From Tetracentron sinense (lineage: Eukaryota; Streptophyta; Magnoliopsida; Trochodendrales; Trochodendraceae): a stretch of DNA of 64,000 bases. Position numbers and translations under genes: made by a program. The first letter of the stretch is position 1. Each line of letters opens with the position of its first letter. The notes beneath the pieces are model-generated. The model had not been told where the DNA came from. It saw only the letters and a list, made by a program, of their open reading frames with translations, and searched no databases. Location of the stretch: assembly GCA_015143295.1 (NCBI GenBank), contig CM026563.1, positions 7,302,531 through 7,366,530 on the forward strand, in the 5' to 3' direction. Positions 12,241 through 22,905 of this stretch are shown one piece after another.

Positions 12241-13020
12241 TCTATTTCAAGAAGAGAAAATGGTTCCTTGCTATCCGAATGAAAATTACCTAGGTTAGAG
12301 CTGTTGAGGATGTTGGTTGCAAAAGCATAGTGTACGGTCCTAGCTAAATAGATATAGATCTTGACTTGACGCTTTCTATCAGTCATGGGGCTCAAAAGAT
12401 ACTGTTTAGGTCCGTATCATTTCATATCAAAGTCAAGTTCCACGACTTGGGTTCAAGTCATAGATGAGCTATCTGAAGCAAAGTGAGAATCATTTGAAAA
12501 AATATACAAAAATGGTTACCTACAGTTAGAGTGAGAGCCACCACAAAGAGGGCTATCTAGAGCAAAGTATGAGCCGTCTTAATAAGGGAAAAGGATCACC
12601 TATTCCCGGAGTGAAAGTTATCTAAAGTGAGAGCCGTCAATGGCACCGGCTTTGGTCAATGACTATCCTAAATGGATTTAGGGTTTAATTTGATGCATTT
12701 TATTAATCCTAAGCATTTTGGCATATTGTTTAAGGTCCAAATCATTTGCTCTATCCTAAATTAATAGAGCTTGATTTTACGCATTCTTATCGTTAATGAG
12801 ACATGTGTCAACCTGGCAAACAATCGGACACAATTGAAAAGCCCATAACTGTATAAGATCTCGAGTGTGATTTTTTTGATAGCTTAATACTTGATTGTTA
12901 GTGGTTAGGAGGTGATAGTAAATATCTTGTACCTTCCTAACACCAGTTTTAGTATTAGATTCAACCATCTCAAAAAATAAAGTGTTGGGTAGGTGGCGTT
13001 GATTGAAATTATCTATCCAA
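12241..13020. other. Non-coding stretch, low-copy looking
   Basis: No convincing open reading frame or terminal repeat. Short motifs such as 'gagccgtc' and 'gagtgtgat' recur, suggesting an old degraded repeat. Confidence 0.4.
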
Positions 13021-13024
13021 AATT

Positions 13025-13200
13025 TATTTTATTTTGGGAACGAGGGTATCCAGGTCTCTTAGAGCACCCGACTAAGTCCCTCGGGCTGTGCAAATCCCCT
13101 TATACTAGACAATCAAGAAATCCGGGATAAGTCCCGAAGGGTGGGCAACAAGGGGAAGGGACTCGAACATAAGACCCCACTTCTTAAAGCAAATAGTAAG
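13025..13200 (-). mobile_element. Candidate tRNA-derived SINE
   Basis: Read on the minus strand, the segment starts with a polymerase III box-B-like motif (gttcgagtccc). It continues through a G+C-rich body with cttcgggactt and ctctaagagacctgg, and ends in an A-rich tail. This layout fits a plant SINE. Box A is not convincing, so the class is tentative. Confidence 0.45.
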
Positions 13201-13612
13201 AGGTAGTTTGGTGATTAAGTAATGTTAGGGGAGACACCTCTTTATTCAATTACAATAGTTGGGATAGAATATGATAAGAGTTACATGTGTTAATTTAACT
13301 AACTCTTTGGGATAGTTAAAACTTACGAAAGAAAATATTTGTAAAATGTCATTTATTCTTTACCAAATTTTCAGTTTTATACTAATTATTTGGATTGACA
13401 CTTTCCAATTCCAAAAGTATTCATGATTATTCAATTTTTGTTGGGAAAAAAATCAATTAAATGTAGGACTATCGGGCCAAGCTCAGAGTTAATATATATA
13501 AGCCCAACTCTACTTTTTAGTTGTAACGGGCCCACTCGTCTCTATTCAACAAAAATATATTATATTATTATGGCCCATCTTTCCACTCTCTCTCCCCTTT
13601 TTTCTCTCTCGA

Positions 13613-13637
13613 GTGCATTGCACGTGCAACCACTAGT
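13613..13637 (+). mobile_element. Helitron-like 3' end
   Basis: A short hairpin, gtgcattgcac (13613-13623), is followed 9 bases later by CTAG at 13633-13636 and a T. This is the arrangement of a Helitron 3' terminus (hairpin, then CTRR, inserted before T). The 5' end is not identified. Confidence 0.5.
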
Positions 13638-14079
13638 AATTAATAGTTATATATGACTATATATGTTAAATATTATACGGTTAGTTTTTTTTTTTACTGG
13701 AAGATATCATTTACCTACTTTAAAATACAGGATTAGTGGTTAGCATCGGGGATTGGAATTCTTGTTACTCATCACCTAGGGGAATGGATCCTGAGACCTC
13801 TCTATTGAGAGAGGCAACACCCCACCATCGGCGCAAGAGGTGGGGTGGTTATATGGTTATTAGTAAAGCAACTATAAATTATGATTTGTGGGGTCTGGAG
13901 CCTAATACATATCCAGTTTGAATAAAATAGATTAAAAACTCAATCAAATCCGACCAATGGCTAATGGGTCTAAAAATTCAATACTAACCCGTGATTGGTT
14001 CAAGTCAAAGACCAAAAGGAAGAGAGGGGAGCGCAAAAGGCCTCACTTTCCACTCTCTCTCCCATTTTTTTCTCTCTCA

Positions 14080-14105
14080 AGTGCATTGCACTATGATCCA
14101 CTAGT
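14080..14105 (+). mobile_element. Helitron-like 3' end, second copy
   Basis: The hairpin agtgcattgcact (14080-14092) precedes CTAG at 14101-14104 and a T. It is a diverged copy of the end at 13613 and lies in the tandem duplication. Confidence 0.5.
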
Positions 14106-14139
14106 AATTGAAAGTTGTATATATGATAAATATATTCAT

Positions 14140-14143
14140 ACAT

Positions 14144-14174
<31 letters not shown>

Positions 14175-14200
14175 TTATTTATTTATTTTTTCTGTTTTTT
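14140..14200. repeat. TA and TTTA simple repeat
   Basis: A TA run followed by a TTTA run inside the second copy of the tandem duplication. Confidence 0.8.
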
Positions 14201-14749
14201 TGTGGAGGATATCATTTACCTGCTTTAAAAGACAGGGTTAGTGGTTAGCATCGGAGATTGGAATTCTTGCTACTCATCACACAGGGGAATGGATCCTGAG
14301 ACCTCTCTATTGAGAGAGGTCACACCCCACCATTGGCGCAAGGGGTGAGGTGTTTATATGGTTATTAGTAAGGCCTCGGATTGTCTCTGGCCCCATTTGA
14401 TATCTCTCCTCCTTATTCTCACACACTTATCGCCACATGTCTTATTATGTGTGGGGAAGTCAAAATCATGGGGCTCATGATTTTAACTTCTCCACCACTT
14501 TTCCCCTATTCTATGGAACCCGGGACAAGCCCTTTCTGGCCAAAGACAATCCAAAGCCTATTTGTAAGGTAGTAATAAATTATGATTTGTGGGGTCTGGA
14601 GCCTAATACATATCCAGTTTGAATAAAATAGATTGAAAACTCAGCCAAATCCGACCAATGGCTAATGGGTCTAAAAATTCAACACTAACACGTGAATGGT
14701 TCAAACCAGAGACCAAAAGGAAGAGGAGAGCGCAACAGGCCTTTCTTCA

Positions 14750-15590
14750 TGAGGAGTGCTCCGGATTACATTTACTCCATATGTTTCCACAAACACAAGA
14801 GTAGGTATCAAGTGGAGATGTTTGATAACGCATTAAAAAAATAAAAATCAGGAAAACTTAGATATTTGTAGCCACTTGTAACTGGGGACAGTATCACAAG
14901 TGGTCAGAAGACATTTGGAGCCCACCACTCAGAAAAAAAGGTACGTGAATGTGTGGCCCATTTGTTGTTTTTCTATATGACTGTTTGACTATTTAAAAGG
15001 AGTATTTTTTGGGTAGGATTAATTACATGTCAGGACCTACATTATCTTAAAATGATATTCAAGTGTACTTTAAAAATGAAATCCTTTCTTAGACATATAT
15101 TTTTAAACTGAGTAAATTAAGATTGACTGTTAAGTGTCTCTTAAGAATAGTTAAGTTTTTAATTTGAAATAATAATATTACCCTTACAATTATTTGAAAA
15201 AACATTGCGTAAATTTAGGGTAATATGATTATTTCATATCAAAATTTTAACTATCGTTAAAGACACTTAACAAAGTATTTTTATTTATCTAAATTTTCAA
15301 ACTGTGAGTAAAAAAATTTAATGAATACTTAAATGTCATTTTAGGATAAAATAGATTCTAACATATAATTAATGTTATTTGGTATAATATATAAAAGTTG
15401 TACGAACCCAATTGGTACCAATGTCAATGTGTCTCCTTGGTTTAAGATCTATTCCCACAAGTTGGCATGAGGGTTGAAATACTCCTTATAGTCTTAGTTT
15501 TCAATGTTAAGCTCCTAACCACTAACCCATAAATAAATACAAACACAACCAATATGCGCACACCTCCCCAACTTGCTATTTGTCTTCTTT
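14750..15590. other. Non-coding AT-rich stretch
   Basis: No gene seen. It holds fragments related to the ttaacc family near 15110-15300, with 'cttaagaatagttaag' and its partial complement. Confidence 0.4.
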
Positions 15591-15594
15591 GATA

Positions 15595-15790
15595 CCTATT
15601 AACCGTTGTTAAGATTTACTCATTCTTAAGGTTAAATAGTCTAACCTTAGTTTTTTAAAAAATACTTTTTAAAATTTAACTTGGGTTATTATTCATTCAT
15701 TCATTTAAGATATATATATTTTTTTAATTAAGGTTAAATTATTAACCCTAAGGGAGGGTTGAATCTTAACCATAGTTACTACGTGTCAAA
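15595..15790. repeat. Inverted-repeat MITE family 'ttaacc', copy 2
   Basis: Starts with attaaccgttgttaagattta and ends with the near complement around cttaaccatagttactac. Central A/T tracts flank ccttagttttttaaaa and its complement. Confidence 0.5.
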
Positions 15791-16987
15791 AAGGAGAGGA
15801 CCCATGGTGAGTTGGGGACGTATGAATGTACTGCCCAACCAAACATGCAAACGAGATGCATGCTATCACTTCCTTAGTGAAACGATGCTGGAAAAAAATT
15901 TGGGCATCTGCCAAAGGAAATCCGTTGTCAATTACATCTTAGCTACACTATTTGGTACTTTGGATAAAGGTATCAAAATTCCATTAATTCGAAAATTTCA
16001 GTCGCCAAATGAATCCAAAATTTCTATCAAAATAAATGATTTTTTATCTAAAGTATTTACATAAATATTTTTATTTTAAAATTTAAAATTTTCCACAAAA
16101 TTTTGATAAATATATTGAAAAATACAAAATATTAATAAATATCAATATTTCATTTTTTAAAAATTTATGAAATTTCGTACAAACTTGAGATAATAGCCGC
16201 TTCGATTTCAAAAGAATGGGAACCAAATCAAAATTTTACAAAATTAAATCAAAATTTCGAACCTTGCTATCGATTTGAGGTCACACATCCCAATGAAATG
16301 AGAAAGGATTTTGCACTCACGAAAAAAGGGAAGATTAAAGGAAAGGTAAATGCTTACTATACTAGCAGTTTCCATTAAGTAACGAAATAGTCTATGCTCA
16401 TTCGTCCACCCCCACTTTTTAACACTCACCAACTCTAACTCTTGATTAAGATTCACTCACCCATGTGGTTAAACAATTCAACCTTAATTTTTAAAAGAAA
16501 AAAAAAATCTTAATTTTAATTTAGTTAAACTCAATCAGAGTCAAAGGGGTACTAAAAAAGACACAGAGACTAGGTATGCTAACCACTGCTCAAGAATTTA
16601 GGGGTGTATTTGAGCCGAGCTTGACGAGAGTTTGAGCTTGGCTTGAACATGCTTGAGTTCGGCTTGAGTTTGATTCAAGACTGAATGTTTAGGCTTGAGA
16701 TTGGCCTGAACAAGCTTGATCGAGCTTGTGCTCCATTCGACCTCAAACTTTATTCAAGTCGAGCCGAGCTCGGATTTGCTCAAGCTTGATTCATGGAATT
16801 ATTTTGTTTAAGCTTACACAACTTTAATAAATTATAATACACTAAACTGCAAAAAACTAATACATTCTTAAACGAAAATAAGATTTAGGAGTAATCCTTC
16901 GGTCCAAATAGTAGAGAGTTGGATAAGTTGGATAAGAGATTCTGCTGACTTCTTAACCTTTTCAGTCATTATTATCTCTTAAACTTA

Positions 16988-17232
16988 GGTGGTGTTTGGT
17001 AACACTAGCCTAAAAAGAAGTGCTTATTTGAAAATTAAGCTTAGTTGGACTTTAGATTGTTAAGTTAAAAGCTAATTACATGTCTACATTTTAGACAGAT
17101 TTTAGAGTTTTTACCCCTAAAATCTCTAAAATGTAGACATGAAATTAACCTTCAATTTAACAATCTAAAGTCCAACTAAGCATAATTTTCAAATAAGCAC
17201 TTCTTTTTATACTAGTGTTACGAAACGCCACC
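16988..17232. mobile_element. Tourist-like hairpin MITE
   Basis: A 245 bp insert that is nearly a perfect palindrome. Its ends are ggtggtgtttggtaacacta and the complement of ggtggcgtttcgtaacacta, with the same cacttatttgaaaatta motif in both arms. It is flanked by TTA (16985-16987 and 17233-17235), the PIF/Harbinger signature. Confidence 0.8.
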
Positions 17233-17296
17233 TTATTTATTATAAATTGAAAATTATTACAATCCATAATAAAGAAATATTGTGTGTGTATACATA

Positions 17297-17535
17297 CTAG
17301 TAGGCAGCACGTGCGATGCACATGAGAAAGAGGGGAAGGGGAGAGAGACTGAGAAGAGGGACCTAGTGATAGTTGAAAAAAAATATATATATATATTTTG
17401 GGTATAGAAACTTGAGAGACATTTTGGATATCCCCTATGAAAAAAATTGTGAGGGATACATTGGTTATAGAAATATGACATAGGGACATTTTGAGACTCA
17501 AAAAAAAATAAGGACATTTTGGGTATAGTAAAAAC
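17297..17535 (-). mobile_element. Helitron-like 3' end with AT-rich array
   Basis: On the minus strand a hairpin (17311-17321) precedes CTAG (17297-17300) and a T, as at a Helitron terminus. Directly inside follow a purine-rich stretch and spaced 'cattttgg.tat' repeats (17390-17530). The same combination occurs at 47581-49210. The 5' end is not located. Confidence 0.5.
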
Positions 17536-17624
17536 AGGGGGCGTGCGGGACCTTGGCGAGACGTTATTCTTTAAAAGCGTTTTACCAAGAAAGCGATTAG
17601 TACGATTATGCCACTAAGGTCGCT

Positions 17625-17860
17625 ATGTGTCCCTTTTAACAATCCTTAATTGCAGTTAAGATTCACCCACCCCTAAAAGTTCACCCACTTATCCTTGATT
17701 TTTAGAAAAAAAATATGAAAAAAATTTAACCCTATGAGTTATTGAATTTTAATCAGGATTTAAAAAAATTAATATTTTTTTCTAAAAATCAATGATAAGT
17801 GGATGAACTTTAAGGGTGAGTGAATCTTAACCACAATTAGAGTGCGGTTATGCCCTTGAG
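17625..17860. repeat. Inverted-repeat MITE family 'ttaacc', copy 3
   Basis: Carries atgtgtcccttttaaca at the left and mirrored gattaaaatt and cttaaccacaatta motifs at the right, around ccttgatttttagaaaaa and its complement. Confidence 0.55.
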
Positions 17861-17864
17861 GTTG

Positions 17865-18150
17865 TCATGTGTCTCTTTTAAAATCCCTTAACCGTGGTTA
17901 AGATTCACCAATCCCTAGGGTTCACCCACCTATCTTTGGTTTTAGAAAAATAAATATGAAAAAAAAGATTAACCTTAGGAGCTAGTTAATTTTAACCAGA
18001 GTTTAAAAAATGAATATATTTTTATTCCTAAAAACCAAGAATAACTGGGTGAACCCTAGGGTTTTATGTCTCTTTTGACACCCCTTAACTGTGGTTAGCT
18101 CGAGATAAGTGAGTGAAACCTATGATTGGGTGAAGCTTAATCACAGTTAA
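17865..18150. repeat. Inverted-repeat MITE family 'ttaacc', copy 4
   Basis: Adjacent to copy 3 with the same layout (tgtgtctcttttaaa, ccttaaccgtggttaag, then the complement near 18075-18145). The adjacency suggests a tandem or repeated insertion. Confidence 0.5.
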
Positions 18151-18474
18151 AAAGTATACAATCGTAGAAAATTTTTAGTCTAAAAGGTCTAATATAAATG
18201 GGTAAGGTAGTATGAAAATTAAACAAAACATTTAATGAATTTTTTTCTTATATACATGATCATGCTAGGGGTAATTTAGGGATTTAGAAAATTTTAGTCT
18301 AAGGTTTCTAAGAATAACATTCTTATTAATAGAGTTATGGATGATAGAAGTCAGAGGGCATTTTTGAAATTAATGTATATATCAATCAACGTTTTGAATA
18401 CAAAAATCCTCTTTTATATATATATATATATATTTCGAGCCGAATCGAGTTTAAGCCGAATTGAGCCTTAAACG

Positions 18475-18680
18475 AGCCGAGCCAAATCAAACATGATATG
18501 ACTTGAACTTGACTTGTTTGAACATTCGAGCTCAAATAAAAGCTTGATCCGAGCCGAATCAAACATGATATGACTTGAACTTGACTTATTCAAACTTCTC
18601 AAATAAAAGCTTGATCCGAGCCGAATCAAACATGATATGACTTGAACTTGACTTATTCAAACTTTTGAGCTCAAATAAAA
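18475..18680. repeat. Three tandem copies of a roughly 65 bp unit
   Basis: Each unit contains aatcaaacatgatatgactt, gaacttgactt and caaataaaagctt. It lies near the right end of the 2.2 kb hAT-like element, where sub-terminal repeats could be transposase-binding sites (inference). Confidence 0.75.
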
Positions 18681-18789
18681 GTTTGGTTTGATTCGATCGA
18701 GCTTAAAATGCTAGCTTAAGCTTGGCTCAAACTAGCCGAATTGAGTCGAGCCATCAAATTAACTTGGCTTGAGTGCAACCCTATTCAAG

Positions 18790-19130
18790 ATTAAACATGA
18801 TTGTGACGCATCCTCCCATGACTTGCAACTGTAGAAGATTCCAAGTCATCCCTTTTTGTTTTTCTTCGTAGAAAAAATCATCTTCTCAAAGGAGGTACCC
18901 CGAGAAAGTAGACTACGAGATGGGATACTTCCTCGCTCGCTAATATGAGATAAGATCACATCCCATTACAATTGAATTTTCTTAAATGATAGAAAGAGAT
19001 AAAAATTGAATAGCCAGTTAAAATCGAATTATCTTGAATTATTAAAAGAGATAAAAATTGAATTCGAATTTTCCAAGTGTCACATATAGTAATTAGCTGG
19101 GATCTTGAGATCGACCGGATTCTAGAGTGT
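18790..19130. other. Distal upstream region of the metallothionein gene
   Basis: No gene seen. It contains two related segments around 'cgaattatcttgaatt' and 'gatagaaagagataaaaattgaa'. Confidence 0.4.
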
Positions 19131-19134
19131 CCGG

Positions 19135-19390
19135 AATAGAGACACTGCAAGGATGGACCGACACGCAAGTTTGATTGGCGTAGGATTGAAAAAAGTCACT
19201 GCTAGAGAGACACACTCTCTCTCACCGAGGCACCGACACGCAAGATTTTATTGGTATAGAATTGGGACACGTGAATGGTAGAGACGAGAGACACGCTCTC
19301 TATCTCAAGTCTCACCGATACCCAAGACTTCATCGGTATAGGATTAAGACGTGAATGGTAGAGAGACACACTATCTCTCTCCTCAACCCC
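19135..19390 (+). promoter_or_regulatory. Tandemly repeated metallothionein promoter
   Basis: About three degenerate copies of an 80 bp unit lie directly upstream of the gene. Each has gagagacac.ctctctc, caccgacacgcaag, ttggtatagaatt and gtgaatggtagaga. A perfect G-box CACGTG lies at 19268-19273 in the middle copy, and the third copy has gacgtgaatgg. A TATA box (tataaat) lies at 19393-19399, about 115 bp before the ATG. G-boxes in plants commonly bind bZIP or bHLH factors; the specific response here is unknown. Confidence 0.65.
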
Positions 19391-19511
19391 ATTATAAATT
19401 GGCGTCTTCAACTCAACCTCGAAACCCATCCAAGACTTGTGTTCTTCCTGTTCTCTTTTCTGTTCAGAAATATCTGCTTATTCTTTTTATCTTCCTTTAA
19501 CTTCTGCGAAA

Positions 19512-19917
19512 ATGTCTTGCTGCGGCCACAACGAAGGGTATATCAGCTATTTTCTCCACCAAATTTTTTTTTAAATTTTTTCTGTGTAAAGTTTATTTTT
19601 CCTGATTTTTTTCCTTTTTTTAAAATATGGATGCAGATGTAAGATGACTCCCGATTCGAGTCTCTCGGAGAAGACCAAGACCGAGACCGAGACCGTGGTT
19701 GAGACCGTCGCTACTGGGGTTGAACCTGAGAAAGCGTATGCATGATTTCATGTATTTATACTTACTATTAATTACTTATTAATTTGGTGACCCAAATGAA
19801 AAGAAAAAATTTAATTTTCATTGCAGAAACTTGGAGGGGTCGGAGAAGAGCGTAGGAGCTAAGACTGAAGGCTGCAAGTGCGGACCCAACTGCAACTGCG
19901 ACCCTTGCAACTGCTAA
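19512..19917 (+). CDS. Type 2-like metallothionein with shortened N-terminal domain
   Basis: Small cytosolic Cys-rich protein expected to bind Cu/Zn ions. Exons are 19512-19537, 19637-19735 and 19827-19917, with GT-AG borders and a continuous 71-residue frame. The C-terminal domain is canonical: [14 protein letters not shown] followed by a stop, six Cys. The spacer keeps CKM.PD...SEK and GSE.SVGA, as in plant type 2 proteins. The N-terminal domain is only [11 protein letters not shown] with three Cys, while type 2 members usually have eight in about 22 residues. Metal capacity of the N-terminal cluster should therefore be reduced. The contraction falls at the exon 1/exon 2 junction; a missed mini-exon in intron 1 is an alternative. 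Confidence 0.85.
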
Positions 19918-20320
19918 TGATCATAGGGACTAACACACACACAGCTTTGATGCATAGTCCGTTTTGTGTTGCTAAGAGTCTTGATGAAGCTATGTAAAAA
20001 AATAAAATAGCCATGGTTTCTGCAAAATCCTTCACTGGGGTTTATGGTTGTTTGATGGCTTCTTATAGGATGTCTTCCTCTTTTATTTATAGTCTATATA
20101 TGCTGTGTGTGTAGGGTTTGTGGGTACTGGGGTTTTATGTATGTGGGATGAGAGAGTGAGACTTACTTTGAATCAAGGAATGATAAGACTTTTTGTACTC
20201 AGTGTTCCTTTTATCTCCTGTTAATTTCATCATAGAACTTGGTTTGTATGATCCTTGTTTTAAAGAGTGTTGTTGGAACAACTTGAGCTAATAATAACCC
20301 TTTTTTTTTTTTTTTTTATC
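19918..20320. other. Metallothionein 3' untranslated region and downstream DNA
   Basis: No open reading frame. An aaaaaaataaaatag sequence 80 bp after the stop may be a polyadenylation signal. Confidence 0.4.
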
Positions 20321-20324
20321 ACAC

Positions 20325-20445
20325 ATCAACTATGGTTAAGATTCACTACTATTAAGGTTTAGCAATCTAACCTTCGTTTAAAAAAATGTTCATTAACTTT
20401 TTTAAGCTTTAACCATAGTCATAGTTAAAGGAGTGTTAACAGGGA
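20325..20445. repeat. Inverted-repeat MITE family 'ttaacc', copy 5
   Basis: A short copy: caactatggttaagattcac at the left and accatagtcatagttaaagg at the right, around ctaaccttcgttt. Confidence 0.5.
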
Positions 20446-20565
20446 CAGATGGCCATGACATTTGACTAGCTACTACATAGCCATTGGTCCTCTAATTAGG
20501 ACTTTTATTTTTTTATTTTTACCTACTTGTAAAATTTAGTGTATTCTAATAGAGCAGTGATAGGC

Positions 20566-20812
20566 GTACCCATGAATCTCATTTAGAAACCTAAGGTTGG
20601 ACCTCATTGGTCCAGACCTCCCTCCACCCTTTAAATACTCACCAATTGTGGTATTTAACATTTAGAAAACTAAGGCTAGACCTCATTGGTTCAGCCCCCC
20701 CCCCCCCCCCCCCCCCCCTTCCCCTCTTAAATACTTACAAACTGTGGTATTTAAGAGGGAGATTGTACCAATGAGGTCCAGTCTTAGATTTCTAAATGGG
20801 TTTCATGGGTAC
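20566..20812. mobile_element. Inverted-repeat MITE with poly-C run
   Basis: The left arm gtacccatgaatctcattta and the right arm, complementary to taaatgggtttcatgggtac, form long inverted repeats. They continue through aaggttggacctcattgg and its partner. The left arm is partly duplicated, and a run of 24 C residues (20695-20718) lies in the middle. No target duplication was seen. Confidence 0.6.
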
Positions 20813-21297
20813 ATTAACTATTTCCCATTTTTTTAGTGTGTAGTTAATAAGTGATATATATAGTATATAGTCTGAAAATATAAAATATTGGTATGCTTGT
20901 AACAATACCATTTTAATCTTCTTTTGAAGCTCAGGGTGGACCCAAGACTCAGCCCTGATCTAGAGAGTAAGGTTTGGTCCTAGCCAATTTAGGCCCTATG
21001 AAAGCTTGGGCTAGGCTTGGGTCGAACTCTTACAAGTGAGGGCTGGGCTAGACAGACCCCAGCTAACAACCCTAATAGTCACCATAAAAGCTCAATTTAG
21101 AGACTCTCTTTCTCTTATAGAAATGTGAATGGATGAATGAGTTGCTTGATACTCTAGAGCTAGAGCTACTTTGTATTGTATTTATAATCATCTATACAAA
21201 GGGATACCTTACAGTAGTATATTCTAAATATACATCCAAGATAGTAGTGTATTCTAAATAAACATCCAAGAGAATAACTCTCAAAGAGGAAAGAAGA

Positions 21298-22269
21298 TTA
21301 AGGAGGATTCTTCTTAAGGTAAAGTAAATCCTTTGGTTTGTCGGAGATTGAGTGCTGTGAAGTGTTGGTTCTCTTTAGATCTGTATGAGTTGGAAGATTC
21401 GTTGATACACCCCCGCAAGTTGATGGCACGGGGGACAACAACTTGGCTTGTAGTAGCCGAAACCGAGGAGCGGAAAGTCCCTTGGTAAAGATGTTTGCCG
21501 GTTGACCGAGGGTCGGAATAAACCGAATATGTAAATCTCCTTGAATGACGCATTCCTGAACAAAGTGATAGTCAATTTCAATGTGTGTTGTTCGGGCATG
21601 AAAAATAGGGTTGGCTACCATATAAGTGGCACTTACGTTATCACAAAATAATTGCATAGGTGTACATAGAGGAATTCCCAAGTCTCGAAGAATAAATCAA
21701 AGCCAAATGGTGTCGGCAGTAGTGAATGCTAAGGCTCGATATTTGGCCTCGGCACTAGAACGAGAAACTGTTTTCTGCTTCTTACTTCCCCATGAAACAA
21801 GGCTGGGGCCTAGAAAAATGCAATATCCAGTGGTGGAGCGACGATCATCAGGACTGCATGCCCAGTCATCATTAGAGAATGCAGTGAGGTCAAATGTAGA
21901 GCATGGACGAATAGTCAAGCCTTGACCAAGAGAACTCTTCAGATATCGTAGGATTCGTTTTGCAGCAACCATATGAGAGGTCGTTGGGCTATGCATAAAC
22001 TGACAAGCCTGATTAATCGCGTATGTGAGATCCGGGCGGGTGAAATTCAGATACTGAAGACCGCCTACAAGTTGGCGATAAGAAGAGGGATCCACTAGAG
22101 ACTCACCATCATGAGCAGACAACTTGGATCGAGAGGCCACAGGAGTAGAGCAAGGTTTAGCACCCATTAAATCATGTTTGTCCAGAAGGTTGAGAGAATA
22201 TTTGTTTTGGGTCAAAACAAGATCAGAAGAAGAGCGAGTGACCTCTAATGCTGCCAACGGTTCAATCAC
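21298..22269 (-). pseudogene. Copia reverse transcriptase end and RNase H fragment
   Basis: The translation shows the connection and RNase H region of a copia polyprotein: TPVASRSKL, YRQLVGGLQYLNFTRPDLTYA, SNDDWACSPDDRRSTTGYC, SRSSAEAKYRALA and LFCDNVSATYMVANP. It ends with HTEIDYHFVQE-like sequence. The frame is broken near 21690. The catalytic Glu context SSAEAKY keeps Glu, but the following Glu is Lys. No intact product is possible. Confidence 0.85.
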
Positions 22270-22289
22270 TCATTCCAGGATGATTCTAT

Positions 22290-22905
22290 TTCTCAAACCT
22301 TCGTAACTATGTCACTTGCCACACCCTCTGATCAATACTTGCTGATTCCGGCACTACGAGCCACAAGACCTCAGATCCTTCTCTTCTTCATCAAGTCTTT
22401 GAGTACTCCGGTCCAGACCGTGTAATGGTTGGCAATGGTAACCATCTTCCAATTTCAAGTATTGGTAACTCCTCTCTTTCCACTCCAACATCTCTCGTAC
22501 ATCTAAATTCTGTTTTTTTGGTTCCTCCCTTGAAGAAACACTTACTTACTGTGTCTTCTCTTACTCCCGATAATAATTGTTCTATCACTTTGTACCCATA
22601 GGGCTTTTCTATCAAGGATCTTCGCACGGGGCATCTTCTTCTCAACGGTCCGATTGTGGGTGATCTTTATCCAATTCCGGTGCAACCACAGACTCCACAT
22701 GCCTCTTTGCTGACCACTGTTTCCTCCTTCGACACTTGGCACAGGCGTCTTGGACATCCATCTCCTTCTACTATGCGTTGTTTACTTTCCAAAAAAGATG
22801 TTCAATTTTCTTTCAATAATAAAAATCCTTCTTCTGACTGTCTTTTATTTAAAAGTCACCGTCTCCCTTTTAATTATGCAAATCACTATACCTCCTCTCC
22901 ACTAC
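22290..22905 (+). pseudogene. Copia protease and gag-pre-integrase fragment, inverted
   Basis: The plus strand encodes a retropepsin-like ADSGTTSH motif (near 22342-22365) and VMVGNGNHLPI. The pre-integrase region follows with LYP...KDLRTGHLLLNGP and the HRRLGHPS zinc-binding start. Coding similarity stops at about 22905, just before the integrase core would begin, where LTR sequence starts. It faces opposite to the RT/RNase H part of the same element. At least one stop interrupts it. Confidence 0.8.

Larger units (their letters stand above)
13583..14735. repeat. Tandem duplication of a repeat block
   Basis: Copy 1 (13583-14049, about 467 bp) and copy 2 (14050-14735) share, in order: a pyrimidine tract, a Helitron-like end, gatatcatttacc, attggaattcttg, gagacctctctattgagaga, tatgatttgtgg and aagaccaaaagg. 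Copy 2 also holds a roughly 200 bp insert (14371-14570) bordered by gtaagg on both sides. A diverged inverted relative of the core lies at 23290-23530. Confidence 0.75.
16598..18784. mobile_element. 2.2 kb hAT-like element with nested insertions
   Basis: The left end taggggtgtatttgagccga and the complement of the right end (tagggttgcactcaagcc) form terminal repeats. Both ends are followed by many gagccgagctt-type motifs. The flanks tcaagaat (16590-16597) and tcaagatt (18785-18792) fit an 8 bp target duplication with one change. Its termini resemble the MITE at 5150-5646. Inside lie a Tourist-like MITE, a Helitron-like end with an AT-rich array, two ttaacc-family copies and a tandem triplicate. 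No transposase is recognisable. Confidence 0.65.

Noticed and set aside
15759..16064. 101-codon plus-strand open frame
   Set aside because: Starts within a ttaacc-family repeat, low coding character, no recognisable domain.
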